64,000 nt of DNA from assembly GCF_030291075.1 (NCBI RefSeq), contig NZ_CP127407.1:2044001-2108000 (forward strand), written 5' to 3'. Position numbers and translations under genes: made by a program. Shown here piece after piece: positions 8,359-18,229 of the stretch. The notes beneath the pieces are model-generated. The model searched no databases. It was not told the DNA's origin and was given only the letters and a program-made list of their open reading frames with translations. This DNA is from Stenotrophomonas sp. 57 (GTDB lineage: Bacteria > Pseudomonadota > Gammaproteobacteria > Xanthomonadales > Xanthomonadaceae). Within the stretch, counting starts at the first letter, position 1. Every line of letters begins with the position of its first letter.

Positions 8359-9252
8359 ATGGATGCAGCAATGACCCAGGGCCGACCACCGCGCTGGCGC
8401 ACCACCACCCGTCTGCTGGTCTGGGCAGCGATCCTGTCGGCCTCGGCGGTGACCAACGCGCTGGTTGAGGTGATGGACGCCTCGCGGCGTGGCAGCGATC
8501 TCGGCCTGTGGGAGCCGATGATCTGGGAATTCAGCAGCCTCGCCCTGATCCTGTTGACCCTGCCGCTGCTGTGGTGGGGCTGCGAGCGCTGGCCGCTGCA
8601 TGCCGATACCTGGAAGCAGCGTTTGCCGCTGTACCTGCTGGCCAGCGTGGGCTGGTCGTTCCTGCACGTGGTGGGGATGATGGTGCTGCGGCACCTGGCC
8701 TATGTATCGCTGGGCTACCGCTACCAGGACGATGCGGGATGGCTGGAGCGTTTTGCCTACGAATACCTGAAGGATGTGCGCACGTTCGCGATGTTCGTGG
8801 CGCTGGAGCACTTCGCCAGCTGGTTCGGGCGGCGCAGGCAGGGCGAGGCGAGCCTGTTGGCCGAGCCCGATGTAGGCCCCCCGGTGGAACCGGTCGAGCG
8901 CCCGCAGCACTTCCTGGTGCGCAAGCTGGGCAAGGAGTTCCTGGTCGCCACCAGCGATGTGGAGTACGCCCAGGCGGCGGGGAACTACGTGAACCTGCGG
9001 GTACGCGGCCACGACTACCCGCTGCGGATCACCATGGCGGTACTGGAGCAGCGGCTGGACCCGGGCGTGTTCCTGCGCCCGCACCGCAGCTGGCTGATCC
9101 ATCGTGGCCAGCTGCGCTCGATCGAGCCGCTGGACGGCGGCGAGGCCCTGCTGCACATGGCCGACGGGGCCAAGGTGCCGTGCAGCCGGCGGCAGCTGCC
9201 GGTGCTGCGCCAGGCGCTGGGCGGGGCGGGTGGGGGTAGAGTCGACCGCTAG
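8359..9252 (+). CDS. rpfD: LytTR-family membrane-anchored transcription regulator (RpfD-like)
   Basis: This encodes 297 residues. The first half has three to four hydrophobic segments (about 20-42, 52-72, 90-118 and possibly 130-150). The last 100 residues are a LytTR DNA-binding domain, with the hallmark VEYAQAAGNYVNLRV block, then FLRPHRSWLIHRGQL. No receiver domain is present, so the signal is presumably sensed by the membrane part. LytTR proteins recognise direct repeats, and a matching pair lies just upstream at 8282-8311. Xanthomonas RpfD is also a LytTR protein in the rpf cluster, so this is the likely equivalent, although the name is by context. The final few codons (GRVDR and stop) are supplied by a GTAG REP starting at 9236. 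Confidence 0.8.
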   Translation: MDAAMTQGRPPRWRTTTRLLVWAAILSASAVTNALVEVMDASRRGSDLGLWEPMIWEFSSLALILLTLPLLWWGCERWPLHADTWKQRLPLYLLASVGWSFLHVVGMMVLRHLAYVSLGYRYQDDAGWLERFAYEYLKDVRTFAMFVALEHFASWFGRRRQGEASLLAEPDVGPPVEPVERPQHFLVRKLGKEFLVATSDVEYAQAAGNYVNLRVRGHDYPLRITMAVLEQRLDPGVFLRPHRSWLIHRGQLRSIEPLDGGEALLHMADGAKVPCSRRQLPVLRQALGGAGGGRVDR

Positions 9253-9323
9253 TTGACTGTCGCGCGCAGCGCGGGCGTCACTGCAACCTGAATGAAAGGC
9301 AGTCGACTGACAGTCGACTCTAC
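9236..9323. repeat. inverted pair of GTAG REPs overlapping a gene end
   Basis: The left unit starts GTAGAGTCGACCGCTAG inside the last codons of the LytTR gene. The right unit is inverted and ends GTCGACTCTAC at 9323. About 40 bases separate them, as in the pair at 1958-2044. Confidence 0.85.
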
Positions 9324-9435
9324 AGGGGCGGGTCTACCAGTAGCTGGCTCCCAGCGGCAGGCCGGGTCCCTCATTCCGGGCGCCGCCGGCCTGCGCTATC
9401 ATTGCCAGTCATCTTTTGAATGCATAACCGCCGAC

Positions 9436-10561
9436 ATGATCGAACTGAATCCTGTCCGCCAGCGCATCACCGATCTGACCGATCGCGTGCTGTCGCTTCG
9501 GGGGTATCTTTGACTACGACGCCAAGAAAGAGCGTCTTGAAGAAGTAACGCGGGAGCTGGAAAGCCCCGACGTCTGGAACAATGCCGAGTACGCCCAGAA
9601 CCTGGGCCGCGAGCGTTCCAGCCTGGAAAAGACCGTGGGCGGCATCGCCTCGGTGCTGGACGGCCTCACCGACGCGACCGAACTGCTGGAGCTGGCCGAG
9701 TCCGAGCAGGACGAGGACACCGCACTGGCCGTGGTCGCCGATCTGGACAAGCACCAGGCGCACGTGGAGAAGCTGGAGTTCCAGCGCATGTTCTCCGGCG
9801 AGATGGACAATGCCGCCGCGTTCGTCGACATCCAGGCCGGTGCCGGTGGTACCGAAGCCCAGGACTGGGCGGAAATCCTGCTGCGCATGTACCTGCGCTG
9901 GTGCGAATCGCGCGGCTGGAAGACCGAGCTGATGGAAGTGTCCGGTGGCGATGTCGCCGGCATCAAGTCGGCCACCCTGCGCGTGGAAGGCGACTACGCC
10001 TATGGCTGGCTGAAGACCGAAACCGGCGTGCACCGCCTGGTGCGCAAGTCGCCGTTCGACTCGGACAACCGCCGCCACACCAGCTTCACCTCGGTGTTCG
10101 TGTCGCCGGAAATCGATGACAACATCGATATCACCATCAACCCGGCCGACCTGCGTACCGACGTGTACCGTTCGTCCGGTGCCGGTGGCCAGCACGTGAA
10201 CAAGACCGAGTCGGCGGTGCGTATCACCCACATCCCGACCAACATCGTCGTGGCCTGCCAGACCGGCCGCAGCCAGCACCAGAACCGCGACAACGCGATG
10301 AAGATGCTGGCCGCCAAGCTGTACGAGCTGGAGATCCAGAAGCGCAACGCCGAGAAGGACGCGGTGGAAGCCACCAAGTCCGACATCGGCTGGGGCAGCC
10401 AGATCCGCAATTACGTGCTGGACCAGAGCCGCATCAAGGACCTGCGTACCGGTATCGAACGTTCGGACACGCAGAAAGTGCTCGACGGCGACCTGGACGA
10501 GTTCGTCGAGGCCAGCCTGAAGGCCGGCCTCGCCGTAGGCTCCAAGCGCGTCGATGCCTGA
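9436..10561 (+). CDS. prfB: peptide chain release factor 2, with programmed +1 frameshift
   Basis: RF2 reads UAA and UGA stop codons and triggers peptide release. The gene is split between two frames: codons from 9436 run to CTT at 9508-9510, followed by an in-frame TGA (9511-9513); the real product continues in the +1 frame from GAC at 9512. The joined protein is about 374 residues. The tripeptide anticodon SPF (in [14 protein letters not shown]) and the catalytic GGQ ([10 protein letters not shown]) are both present. The TGA makes RF2 autoregulate its own synthesis. In Xanthomonas prfB and lysS belong to the same neighbourhood; here lysS is 4.8 kb downstream, with an XRE regulator and a two-gene pair between them. 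Confidence 0.97.
9499..9514 (+). other. prfB: RF2 programmed +1 ribosomal frameshift site
   Basis: A Shine-Dalgarno-like CGGGGG (9499-9504) sits three bases before the slip codon CTT, followed by TGA and C (CTTTGAC). This is the classical arrangement in which slow termination at UGAC lets the ribosome slip forward one base when RF2 is scarce. Confidence 0.95.
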
Positions 10562-10585
10562 TCGGCGCGCCTGCGCGGATATCAT

Positions 10586-10611
10586 CACCCTCGCGCGCAA
10601 CGCCGAGGGTG
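10586..10611 (+). terminator. hairpin downstream of prfB
   Basis: CACCCTCG (10586-10593) pairs perfectly with CGAGGGTG (10604-10611), 25 bases after the prfB stop. There is no T-run, so intrinsic termination is possible but unproven. Confidence 0.4.
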
Positions 10612-10627
10612 GCTGATCGCGCTTCCG

Positions 10628-10696
10628 GTAGAGCCGAGCCCATGCTCGGCTGCTGTTGGCGCAGTTGCAGATGCGTCGCGCATGGCTCGACGCTAC
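10628..10696. repeat. inverted pair of GTAG REPs
   Basis: The left unit starts GTAGAGCCGAGCCCATGCTC and the right unit is inverted, ending GGCTCGACGCTAC at 10696. It lies directly before the XRE regulator gene. Confidence 0.8.
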
Positions 10697-10715
10697 AACG
10701 GGTACGGCGGTAGCG

Positions 10716-11498
10716 ATGATGCGAAGCGAAAGTGAACGCAAGGAGCTCGGCGGCTTTCTCAAGGCCTGCCGCGCCCGCGTCGACCCCGCCACGCTCGGCC
10801 TCCCGGCCGGGCGGCGGCGCACCCCGGGCCTGAAGCGCGAGGAAGTGGCGCTGGCCGTCGGGGTCAGTGTCAGCTGGTACACCTGGATCGAGCAGGGCCG
10901 CGAAGTGCGTGCCTCGCCCGAAGTGCTCGAGCGCCTGGCGAAGGTGCTACGCCTGAGCGATGACGAACGCGCCTATGCGTTCGCGCTGTCCGGCTATGGC
11001 GTACCGCTGGAATCGCCGGACGAGAGCGTGACCGACGGCCTGCGCCAGCTGGTGGAGGCGATGCAACCGATCCCGGCGTATGTACGCAATACGCGCTTTG
11101 ACATCCTGGCCTGGAATTCGGCCATCGCCGATCTTTTCGTGGACTACAGCGAGCTGTCGCCGCACGAGCGCAACACGCTGCGGCTGATGTTCCTGTACCC
11201 GCCGTACCGCACGCTGATCCTCAACTGGGAAGAAATGACCCGCGGCCTGCTGGCGGGGTTCCGCGCGGCGATGGCGCAGGCGCCGGACAAGGCGCCGTTC
11301 CTGGCGCTGGTGGAGGACATCGCGGCGCATAGTGAGGAGTTCCGCCAGTGGTGGCCGGAGCACGATGTGCGTCGGTTCGATGAAGGTGCGAAGAAGTTGA
11401 ACCATCCCACACGCGGGTTGCTGGACCTGCAGTATGTGGCGCTGGTGCCGGAGAGCCGGCACGATCTTTCTCTGGTTACTTACCTGCCGCGCAAGTAG
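10716..11498 (+). CDS. XRE-family regulator with MmyB-like ligand-binding domain
   Basis: This encodes 260 residues from the first of two adjacent ATGs (10716 or 10719; no clear RBS, and upstream codons run into a REP). The N-terminal third is a helix-turn-helix (about residues 8-80) with RRTPGLKREEVALAVGVSVS followed by WYTWIEQGR, the hallmark of this family. The rest is the MmyB-like domain, with PAYVRNTRFDILAWNSA and WWPEHDVRRF, thought to bind a small hydrophobic ligand. Such regulators often control a neighbouring oxidoreductase operon. The closest candidate is the dehydrogenase/ThDP-enzyme pair 635 bases downstream on the same strand, although a large repeat island lies between them. 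Confidence 0.85.
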   Translation: MMRSESERKELGGFLKACRARVDPATLGLPAGRRRTPGLKREEVALAVGVSVSWYTWIEQGREVRASPEVLERLAKVLRLSDDERAYAFALSGYGVPLESPDESVTDGLRQLVEAMQPIPAYVRNTRFDILAWNSAIADLFVDYSELSPHERNTLRLMFLYPPYRTLILNWEEMTRGLLAGFRAAMAQAPDKAPFLALVEDIAAHSEEFRQWWPEHDVRRFDEGAKKLNHPTRGLLDLQYVALVPESRHDLSLVTYLPRK

Positions 11499-11514
11499 GG
11501 GATGTTCGCCAGGG

Positions 11515-12003
11515 CTTGCAGCCCTGCACCCGCTCAATACAACGGCCAAAGCCAAAGCCAGAGCTGGATTCCGTGGTTTGGCGGGGCCGTGTCGGAGTGC
11601 GGGGACGCCGCAAGTACGTCAGTGTAGGCTTGGCAGCCGCATCCATGCGGCTGACACCCCGCACTCCGACACCGTCCCACCTTCGACAGATCTCCGCGGC
11701 TGTCGGCAGGTGTCGACCTTGGTGGACACATCTGTCAGATAGCGAAAGAAATTTCGGGGTCAGATCCGTTTCCATAGGAAAACGGATCTGACCCCAAGAG
11801 CATTCCCGACAGATCGCGGAAAAATGTCGAAGGCGGGGTGGGTCCGGTTGCGGGGGCGTGAGCGCCATGGATGGCGCGACCGAGGCTACATGGACGTATT
11901 CACGCCGTCCCCCGCAACCGGACCCACCCCGCCATCCCACGGAATGCAGGCCTTTGACCTTGACGTTGCCCTGGCCTCTGCGGGTGCAGGGCGCAGCCCT
12001 GCC
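11515..12003. repeat. composite palindromic island (two inverted hairpin units around a GGGGTCAGATCC palindrome)
   Basis: This fills most of the 635-base gap between the XRE regulator and sad; I see no gene in that gap. From outside in it has outer arms sharing CCACGGAAT and GCGGGTGCAGGGC in opposite orientation; hairpin A (stem arms 11580-11604 and 11657-11681, 22 of 25 paired); flanks matching CCTTCGACA...CTGTCGG in opposite orientation; the palindrome at 11756-11795; and hairpin B (11832-11856 and 11909-11933, 25 of 25 paired). Loop cores read CATCCATG in A and CATGGATG in B, so the two units are inverted copies. Confidence 0.8.
11756..11795. repeat. GGGGTCAGATCC-type palindrome
   Basis: GGGGTCAGATCCG and CGGATCTGACCCC form the arms, with a short loop that itself pairs partly. 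Related copies are at 15242-15279 and 41977-42017, with degenerate ones at 46777-46874. Confidence 0.85.
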
Positions 12004-12133
12004 GATAACCCCATTCAGGCAGGTAAGTGCAGGTCACAGGATACGCAGACGCCTTGTTGCCTCCACCAATCGGGTCCACATTCCTGTGCAGGAGACGTGC
12101 CACCGCCCGTCGTCGAGACACCAGGAGACCTGC

Positions 12134-13519
12134 ATGTCCGCTGCCCCCAGTACCGCCATTTCCCGCGATCCGGCCACCGGCCAGCAGATCGCCAGCCATC
12201 CCTTCGCTACCGACGCCGAACTGGACGCCATCCTCGATCGCGGCCAGGTTGGCTTCGCCGCCTGGAGCACCCGCAGCCTCGAACAGCGGGCCGAGGTACT
12301 GCGCGCAATGGCCACCGTACTGCGCCGTGACCGCGACAAGCTGGCCGCGCTGGCCACCGCTGAAATGGGCAAGGTGCAGGCCGAATCGCTGGCCGAGATC
12401 GAGAAGTGCGCCGTGCTGTGCGACTGGTACGCCGACAACGGGGCACGGTTCCTGCGCGACGAACCGACCCAGGTGCCCGACGACAAGGCTTACGTGTCCT
12501 ACCTGCCGCTGGGCGTGGTGCTGGGCATCATGCCGTGGAATTTCCCGTACTGGCAGGTAATGCGCGCGACAGTGCCGATCCTGATGGGGGGCAACGGCTT
12601 CCTGCTGAAGCCGGCCGAGAACATTGTCGGTACCGCGCAGCTGCTCGATGCCGCCTGGCGTGACGCTGGCTTGCCGGAAGGTACGTTCATCGCCGCCAAC
12701 ATCAGCCGCGAGGGCACCAGCCGCGCGATCGCCGATGACCGCATCGCGGCGGTAACCCTGACCGGCAGCGTTGCCGCCGGGCGCAGCATCGCTGCCCAGG
12801 CCGGGCAGGCGCTGAAGAAGGTGGTGCTGGAACTGGGCGGTTCCGATCCGTTCATCGTGCTGGCCGATGCCGACCTCGATGCCGCGGTCGATGCGGCGGT
12901 GGCCTCGCGCTTCCAGAACACCGGGCAGGTCTGCATCGCCGGCAAGCGCATCATCGTCGAAGACGCGGTCTACGATCGTTTCGTGGCGCAGTTCTGCCAG
13001 AAGGTGCAGGCGCTGACCATCGGTGACGGCCGCGATCCCGGCAACCGCATCGGCCCGATGGCACGCCAGGACCTGCTGGAACAGCTCGACGCGCAGGTGC
13101 GCGCTTCGGTGGACGCGGGCGCGAAGCTGCTGGTCGGCGGCCATCAGCTGGATCGTCCGGGCGCGTTCTATGCCCCCACGGTGCTGGCTGACGTGGAGCC
13201 GGGCATGCAGGCTTTCGATACCGAGACCTTCGGGCCGGTTGCCTCGATCAGCCGCGCTCGGGACGCCGACCATGCGGTGGACCTGGCCAACCAGAGCGAG
13301 TTCGGCCTCAGTGGCAACCTGTGGACCGGCGATCGTGCCCGTGCGATGCAGCTGGCGCGCCGGCTGCAGACCGGCGGCGTCTTCGTCAACGGCTTCTCGG
13401 CTTCGGACCCGCGCGTGCCGATCGGCGGCGTGAAGAAGAGCGGCTTCGGCCGTGAGCTCTCGCACTTCGGCATCCGCGAGTTCGTCAACGCGCAGACGGT
13501 GTGGTTCGACAAGCGTTGA
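12134..13519 (+). CDS. sad: NAD(P)-dependent succinate-semialdehyde dehydrogenase, Sad/YneI type
   Basis: This encodes 461 residues, the length of E. coli Sad (YneI) and shorter than GabD. It should oxidise succinate semialdehyde to succinate. The aldehyde-dehydrogenase catalytic Cys267 (TGQVCIAGKR), general-base Glu233 (LELGGSDPF), the PWNFPYWQ block and the C-terminal GGVKKSGFGRELSHFG are all present and strongly Sad-like. The ATG at 12134 follows a good AGGAGA RBS; upstream in-frame codons lie in the repeat island. The next gene starts 65 bases downstream on the same strand and is probably co-transcribed. That partner is a ThDP enzyme, a pairing that suggests 2-oxoglutarate to succinate via the semialdehyde, although other aldehydes cannot be excluded. 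Confidence 0.9.
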   Translation: MSAAPSTAISRDPATGQQIASHPFATDAELDAILDRGQVGFAAWSTRSLEQRAEVLRAMATVLRRDRDKLAALATAEMGKVQAESLAEIEKCAVLCDWYADNGARFLRDEPTQVPDDKAYVSYLPLGVVLGIMPWNFPYWQVMRATVPILMGGNGFLLKPAENIVGTAQLLDAAWRDAGLPEGTFIAANISREGTSRAIADDRIAAVTLTGSVAAGRSIAAQAGQALKKVVLELGGSDPFIVLADADLDAAVDAAVASRFQNTGQVCIAGKRIIVEDAVYDRFVAQFCQKVQALTIGDGRDPGNRIGPMARQDLLEQLDAQVRASVDAGAKLLVGGHQLDRPGAFYAPTVLADVEPGMQAFDTETFGPVASISRARDADHAVDLANQSEFGLSGNLWTGDRARAMQLARRLQTGGVFVNGFSASDPRVPIGGVKKSGFGRELSHFGIREFVNAQTVWFDKR

Positions 13520-13584
13520 CGCGCGGCTTCCACCCTTCCTGCAACGATCCACCACCAGTCCAGCAAAAAAAGGACGGCATTCCC

Positions 13585-15225
13585 ATGTCCAAGGGTTCAG
13601 ACCTGCTCGTCGCCGCACTTGAGAACGAAGGCGTCGAGCGCATTTTCGGGATTCCCGGCGAAGAGAACCTCGACGTTGTCGAGTCGCTCCGTCATTCCAG
13701 CATCGAGCTGGTGATCACCCGCCACGAACAGGCAGCGGTGTTCATGGCCGCCACCTATGGCCGCCTGACCGGCAAGCCGGGCGTGTGCCTGGCCACGCTC
13801 GGCCCGGGTGCATTGAACTTCACCACCGGCGCCGCCTATGCACTGCTCGGCGCGTGGCCGGTCATCATGATCACCGGCCAGAAGGGCATCGTCGCCAGCA
13901 AGCAGGCGCGCTTCCAGATCGTCGACATCGTCAGCACGATGAAGCCGCTGACCAAGCAGGCGCGGCAGATCGTCTCGGCACGCACCATCCCGACCATCGT
14001 GCGCGAGGCATTCCGTGTTGCCCAGGAGGAGCGCCCCGGACCGGTGCTGCTGGAGCTGCCGGAAGATATCGCGGCCAATGAAGTCGAGGGCGCGGCGCTG
14101 ATTCCACCGCACGCGGTGGAGCGGCCGATCGCCAGCCCGGAGGCGCTGGACCGCGCGGCCGAGATCATCCGTAATGCCAGGCGCCCGCTGCTGATGATCG
14201 CCTCGGCAGCGTCGCGACCGCAGTCCAGCGAGGCGCTGTCGGCGTTCGTGCTGCGTGCCGGCATCCCGTTCTTCACCACGCAGATGGGCAAGGGCGCGGT
14301 GGCCGGTGGCTCGGGCCTGTACATGGGCACCGCGGCGCTGACCGAGCGCGACTACGTGCACATGGCCATCGACCAGGCCGACGTGATCGTGACCATCGGC
14401 CATGAAGTGACCGAGAAGCCTCCGTTCGTGATGCGCCCGGGTGGCCCGACCGTGATCCATATCGGCTACTCGCAGGCGGCGGTGGAGCAGGTGTACTTCC
14501 CGCAGGTGGAAGTGATCGGCGATATCGGTCGTTCGTTGACCCAGTTGGCTGACCGTATCGAAGGCGCGGTGCCGAACGCCGATGCGCTGCTGCCGCTGCG
14601 TGCGACCATTCTCGAGCACATCGCTGCCCGTGCCGAAGAAGCGGATTTCACCCCTCAGAGGCTGGTGCACGACGTGCGCCAGGTGATGCCGCCGGACGGC
14701 ATCGTGGCGCTGGACAACGGCATGTACAAGATCTGGTTTGCGCGCAATTACCGCACCCAGGTGGCCAACACGCTGCTGCTGGACAACGCGCTGGCGACCA
14801 TGGGCGCGGGCCTGCCGTCGGCGATCATGGCCTCGATCCTGTACCCGCAGCGGCGGGTGCTGGCGGTGTGCGGCGACGGCGGGTTCATGATGAACAGCCA
14901 GGAGCTGGAGACCGCGCGCCGGCTGGGCCTGAACCTGGTGGTGCTGATCCTCAACGACGGCGCCTACGGGATGATCCGCTGGAAGCAGGCGGTGGATGGC
15001 TTCACCGACTACGGCATGACCTTCAGCAACCCGGATTTCGTCAAGTACGCCGAGGCCTATGGCTGCAAGGGGCATGAGGTAACCGCCATCGAGCAGTTCA
15101 TTCTGACCCTGGAGGCGGCGTTCAATGACGGCGGTGTGCATCTGGTGTCAGTGCCGATCGATTACTCGGAGAACCAGCGGGTGCTGGTTGATGAGTTGCG
15201 GCAGGCGTTCCCCGGGAACGGGTAG
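13585..15225 (+). CDS. acetolactate synthase-like ThDP enzyme (possible 2-oxoglutarate decarboxylase)
   Basis: This encodes 546 residues from an ATG preceded by an AAGGA RBS. It has the three domains of ThDP-dependent decarboxylases/synthases. Catalytic Glu48 is in RHEQAA, the ThDP/Mg2+ motif begins GDGG at 430-433, and Asn457 closes it in LNDGAYG. It will be annotated acetolactate synthase, but no small-subunit gene is nearby. Its N-terminus (LENEGVERIFGIPGEENLD) resembles the cyanobacterial proteins once called acetolactate synthase and later shown to decarboxylate 2-oxoglutarate. The adjacent Sad-type dehydrogenase would oxidise the resulting succinate semialdehyde. A true catabolic acetolactate synthase remains possible. 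Confidence 0.8.
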   Translation: MSKGSDLLVAALENEGVERIFGIPGEENLDVVESLRHSSIELVITRHEQAAVFMAATYGRLTGKPGVCLATLGPGALNFTTGAAYALLGAWPVIMITGQKGIVASKQARFQIVDIVSTMKPLTKQARQIVSARTIPTIVREAFRVAQEERPGPVLLELPEDIAANEVEGAALIPPHAVERPIASPEALDRAAEIIRNARRPLLMIASAASRPQSSEALSAFVLRAGIPFFTTQMGKGAVAGGSGLYMGTAALTERDYVHMAIDQADVIVTIGHEVTEKPPFVMRPGGPTVIHIGYSQAAVEQVYFPQVEVIGDIGRSLTQLADRIEGAVPNADALLPLRATILEHIAARAEEADFTPQRLVHDVRQVMPPDGIVALDNGMYKIWFARNYRTQVANTLLLDNALATMGAGLPSAIMASILYPQRRVLAVCGDGGFMMNSQELETARRLGLNLVVLILNDGAYGMIRWKQAVDGFTDYGMTFSNPDFVKYAEAYGCKGHEVTAIEQFILTLEAAFNDGGVHLVSVPIDYSENQRVLVDELRQAFPGNG

Positions 15226-15241
15226 GCGCCGATCCGCTGAT

Positions 15242-15279
15242 GGGGCCAGATCCCTTTGCTGCGTAAAGGATCTGACCCC
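15242..15279. repeat. GGGGTCAGATCC-type palindrome after the ThDP gene
   Basis: The arms GGGGCCAGATCCCTTT and AAAGGATCTGACCCC flank a short loop. It lies 16 bases after a stop codon and could also act as a terminator. Confidence 0.8.
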
Positions 15280-15371
15280 TCTCCGGGCCGGGGCAGGGTG
15301 GTTTTGGTATGCTGTGGAGCCGGCCGTGCCGGGTGCAGCATCCCCCCTCACTACACGATTCCCGCAGATCC

Positions 15372-16883
<1,512 letters not shown>

Positions 16884-16908
16884 GTCGCTTTTCTGACTCC
16901 TGATTGAG

Positions 16909-16935
16909 CGCGCCGTCCCGAAACGAGACGGCGCG
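16909..16935 (+). terminator. hairpin downstream of lysS
   Basis: CGCGCCGTC and GACGGCGCG form a nine-base perfect stem 25 bases after the lysS stop. No T-run follows. It separates lysS from rpfG. Confidence 0.45.
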
Positions 16936-17041
16936 ATTGACGCGTCCCGCACTCGGCGTATCGTTAATGCACTACCTTGACGCCTGTTATGGCTTGATCG
17001 GCGCCAGGGGGATGGCGCATTGTGGAGAGTCCGCTTCACAA

Positions 17042-17057
17042 TGTGATGACGATCATG
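17042..17057 (+). promoter_or_regulatory. candidate Clp/CRP site upstream of rpfG
   Basis: TGTGA, six bases, then TCATG matches the Clp/CRP consensus TGTGA-N6-TCACA at 8 of 10 positions. It lies 31 bases before the rpfG start. Xanthomonad Clp is a c-di-GMP-responsive CRP homologue acting downstream of RpfG. Confidence 0.35.
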
Positions 17058-17088
17058 AACCGGGACGCATGACACGGGAGTCAGGCCG

Positions 17089-18228
17089 ATGCAGGGTGCG
17101 AGCGTTCGCAGCGGCAGGGTATCCTCGCCTGCTGATGATCCAGCATGGTCGAGAAACCAGGCAGAGTACGCGTTGAATATCGTCATTGTTGACGACCAGA
17201 CGTCCGCGCGGACGATGCTGCGTCACGTCATCGAGGACATCGCGCCCGAACTGAGCGTGTATGACTTCGGCGACCCGTTGACCGCATTGGCGTGGTGCGA
17301 GGCGCATCCGGTCGACCTGCTGCTGCTCGATTACCGCATGCCGGAGATGGACGGGCTGGAGTTCGCCCGCCGTTTCCGTCGCCTGCCCAAGCACCGGGAC
17401 ATTCCGGTGATCCTGATCACCGTGGTCGGTGACGAGCCGATCCGGCAGGCCGCGCTCGAGGCCGGCGTCATCGATTTCCTGGTCAAGCCGATCCGCCCGC
17501 GCGAACTGCGCGCGCGTTGCTACAACCTGTTGCAGCTGCGCCAGCAGACCGAGAACGTGAAGCAGCGTGCGCTGTCGCTGGAGCAGCGGCTGCTGGCCAG
17601 CATGCACGAGGTCGAGGAGCGGGAACGCGAGACCCTTTCGCGATTGGCCAGGGCGATCGAGTTCCGTGATGCCGGCACCAGCGCGTATCTGGAACGCATG
17701 GCGCGCGTGGCCGGTCTGATCGCCGAGCAGCTGGGCCTGCCCGAGGACGACGTCAAGCTGATCGAGATGGCGGCGCCGCTGCACGACATGGGCAAGATCG
17801 CCATTCCCGATGCCGTGCTGCTCAAGCAGGGCAAGCTCAATGACGAGGAGCTGGCGATCATGCGCCGGCACCCGCGCATCGGCCACGAGCTGCTCAGTGG
17901 CAGCCAGAACCGTTTCATCCAGGTTGGCGCGCTGATCGCACTGCGCCACCACGAGCGCTATGACGGCAGCGGCTACCCCGATGGGCTGGTTGGCGAGGCG
18001 ATCCCGCTGGAAGCGCGGATCGTGGCCGTGGCGGACGTCTTCGATGCACTGATCTCCCCCCGTCCGTACAAGGAAGCATGGACCATGGAAGCCACACTGG
18101 CCTATCTCTACGCCCAGCGTGGCCGACTGTTCGATCCGCGTTGCGTGGATGCGCTGATGCGTGGCCACCAGCAGCTGATGGATATCTGCGCGCAGCACTC
18201 GACGGCATCGACGCGACCGGGTGGGTGA
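17089..18228 (+). CDS. rpfG: cyclic-di-GMP phosphodiesterase response regulator RpfG
   Basis: This encodes 379 residues. A receiver domain (about 25-155, phosphoacceptor Asp81 in LLLLDYRMPEMDG) is followed by an HD-GYP domain (about 185-370) with HD at 232-233, HHE at 287-289 and GYP at 295-297, all intact. When RpfC is activated by DSF, RpfG is phosphorylated and degrades c-di-GMP, which in Xanthomonas relieves inhibition of the regulator Clp. The ATG at 17089 has a GGGAG RBS eight bases upstream and gives the length known for Xanthomonas RpfG; a TTG at 17173 is the alternative. The rpfC start is one base past the stop, so the two are an operon. Confidence 0.96.
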   Translation: MQGASVRSGRVSSPADDPAWSRNQAEYALNIVIVDDQTSARTMLRHVIEDIAPELSVYDFGDPLTALAWCEAHPVDLLLLDYRMPEMDGLEFARRFRRLPKHRDIPVILITVVGDEPIRQAALEAGVIDFLVKPIRPRELRARCYNLLQLRQQTENVKQRALSLEQRLLASMHEVEERERETLSRLARAIEFRDAGTSAYLERMARVAGLIAEQLGLPEDDVKLIEMAAPLHDMGKIAIPDAVLLKQGKLNDEELAIMRRHPRIGHELLSGSQNRFIQVGALIALRHHERYDGSGYPDGLVGEAIPLEARIVAVADVFDALISPRPYKEAWTMEATLAYLYAQRGRLFDPRCVDALMRGHQQLMDICAQHSTASTRPGG

Positions 18229-18229
18229 C

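Noticed and set aside
9292..9513. A short separate gene ending at TGA before prfB
   Set aside because: The TGA is the programmed frameshift codon of prfB; upstream codons belong to a REP and leader.
11515..12003. CRISPR array or insertion sequence in the repeat island
   Set aside because: There are no regularly spaced identical direct repeats and spacers, and no transposase reading frame; the pattern is nested inverted repeats.
11986..12012. GCCGATAA near 12001 on the plus strand as a sigma-28 promoter for sad
   Set aside because: There is no acceptable -35 box at the right distance, and the sequence is the outer arm of the palindromic island.
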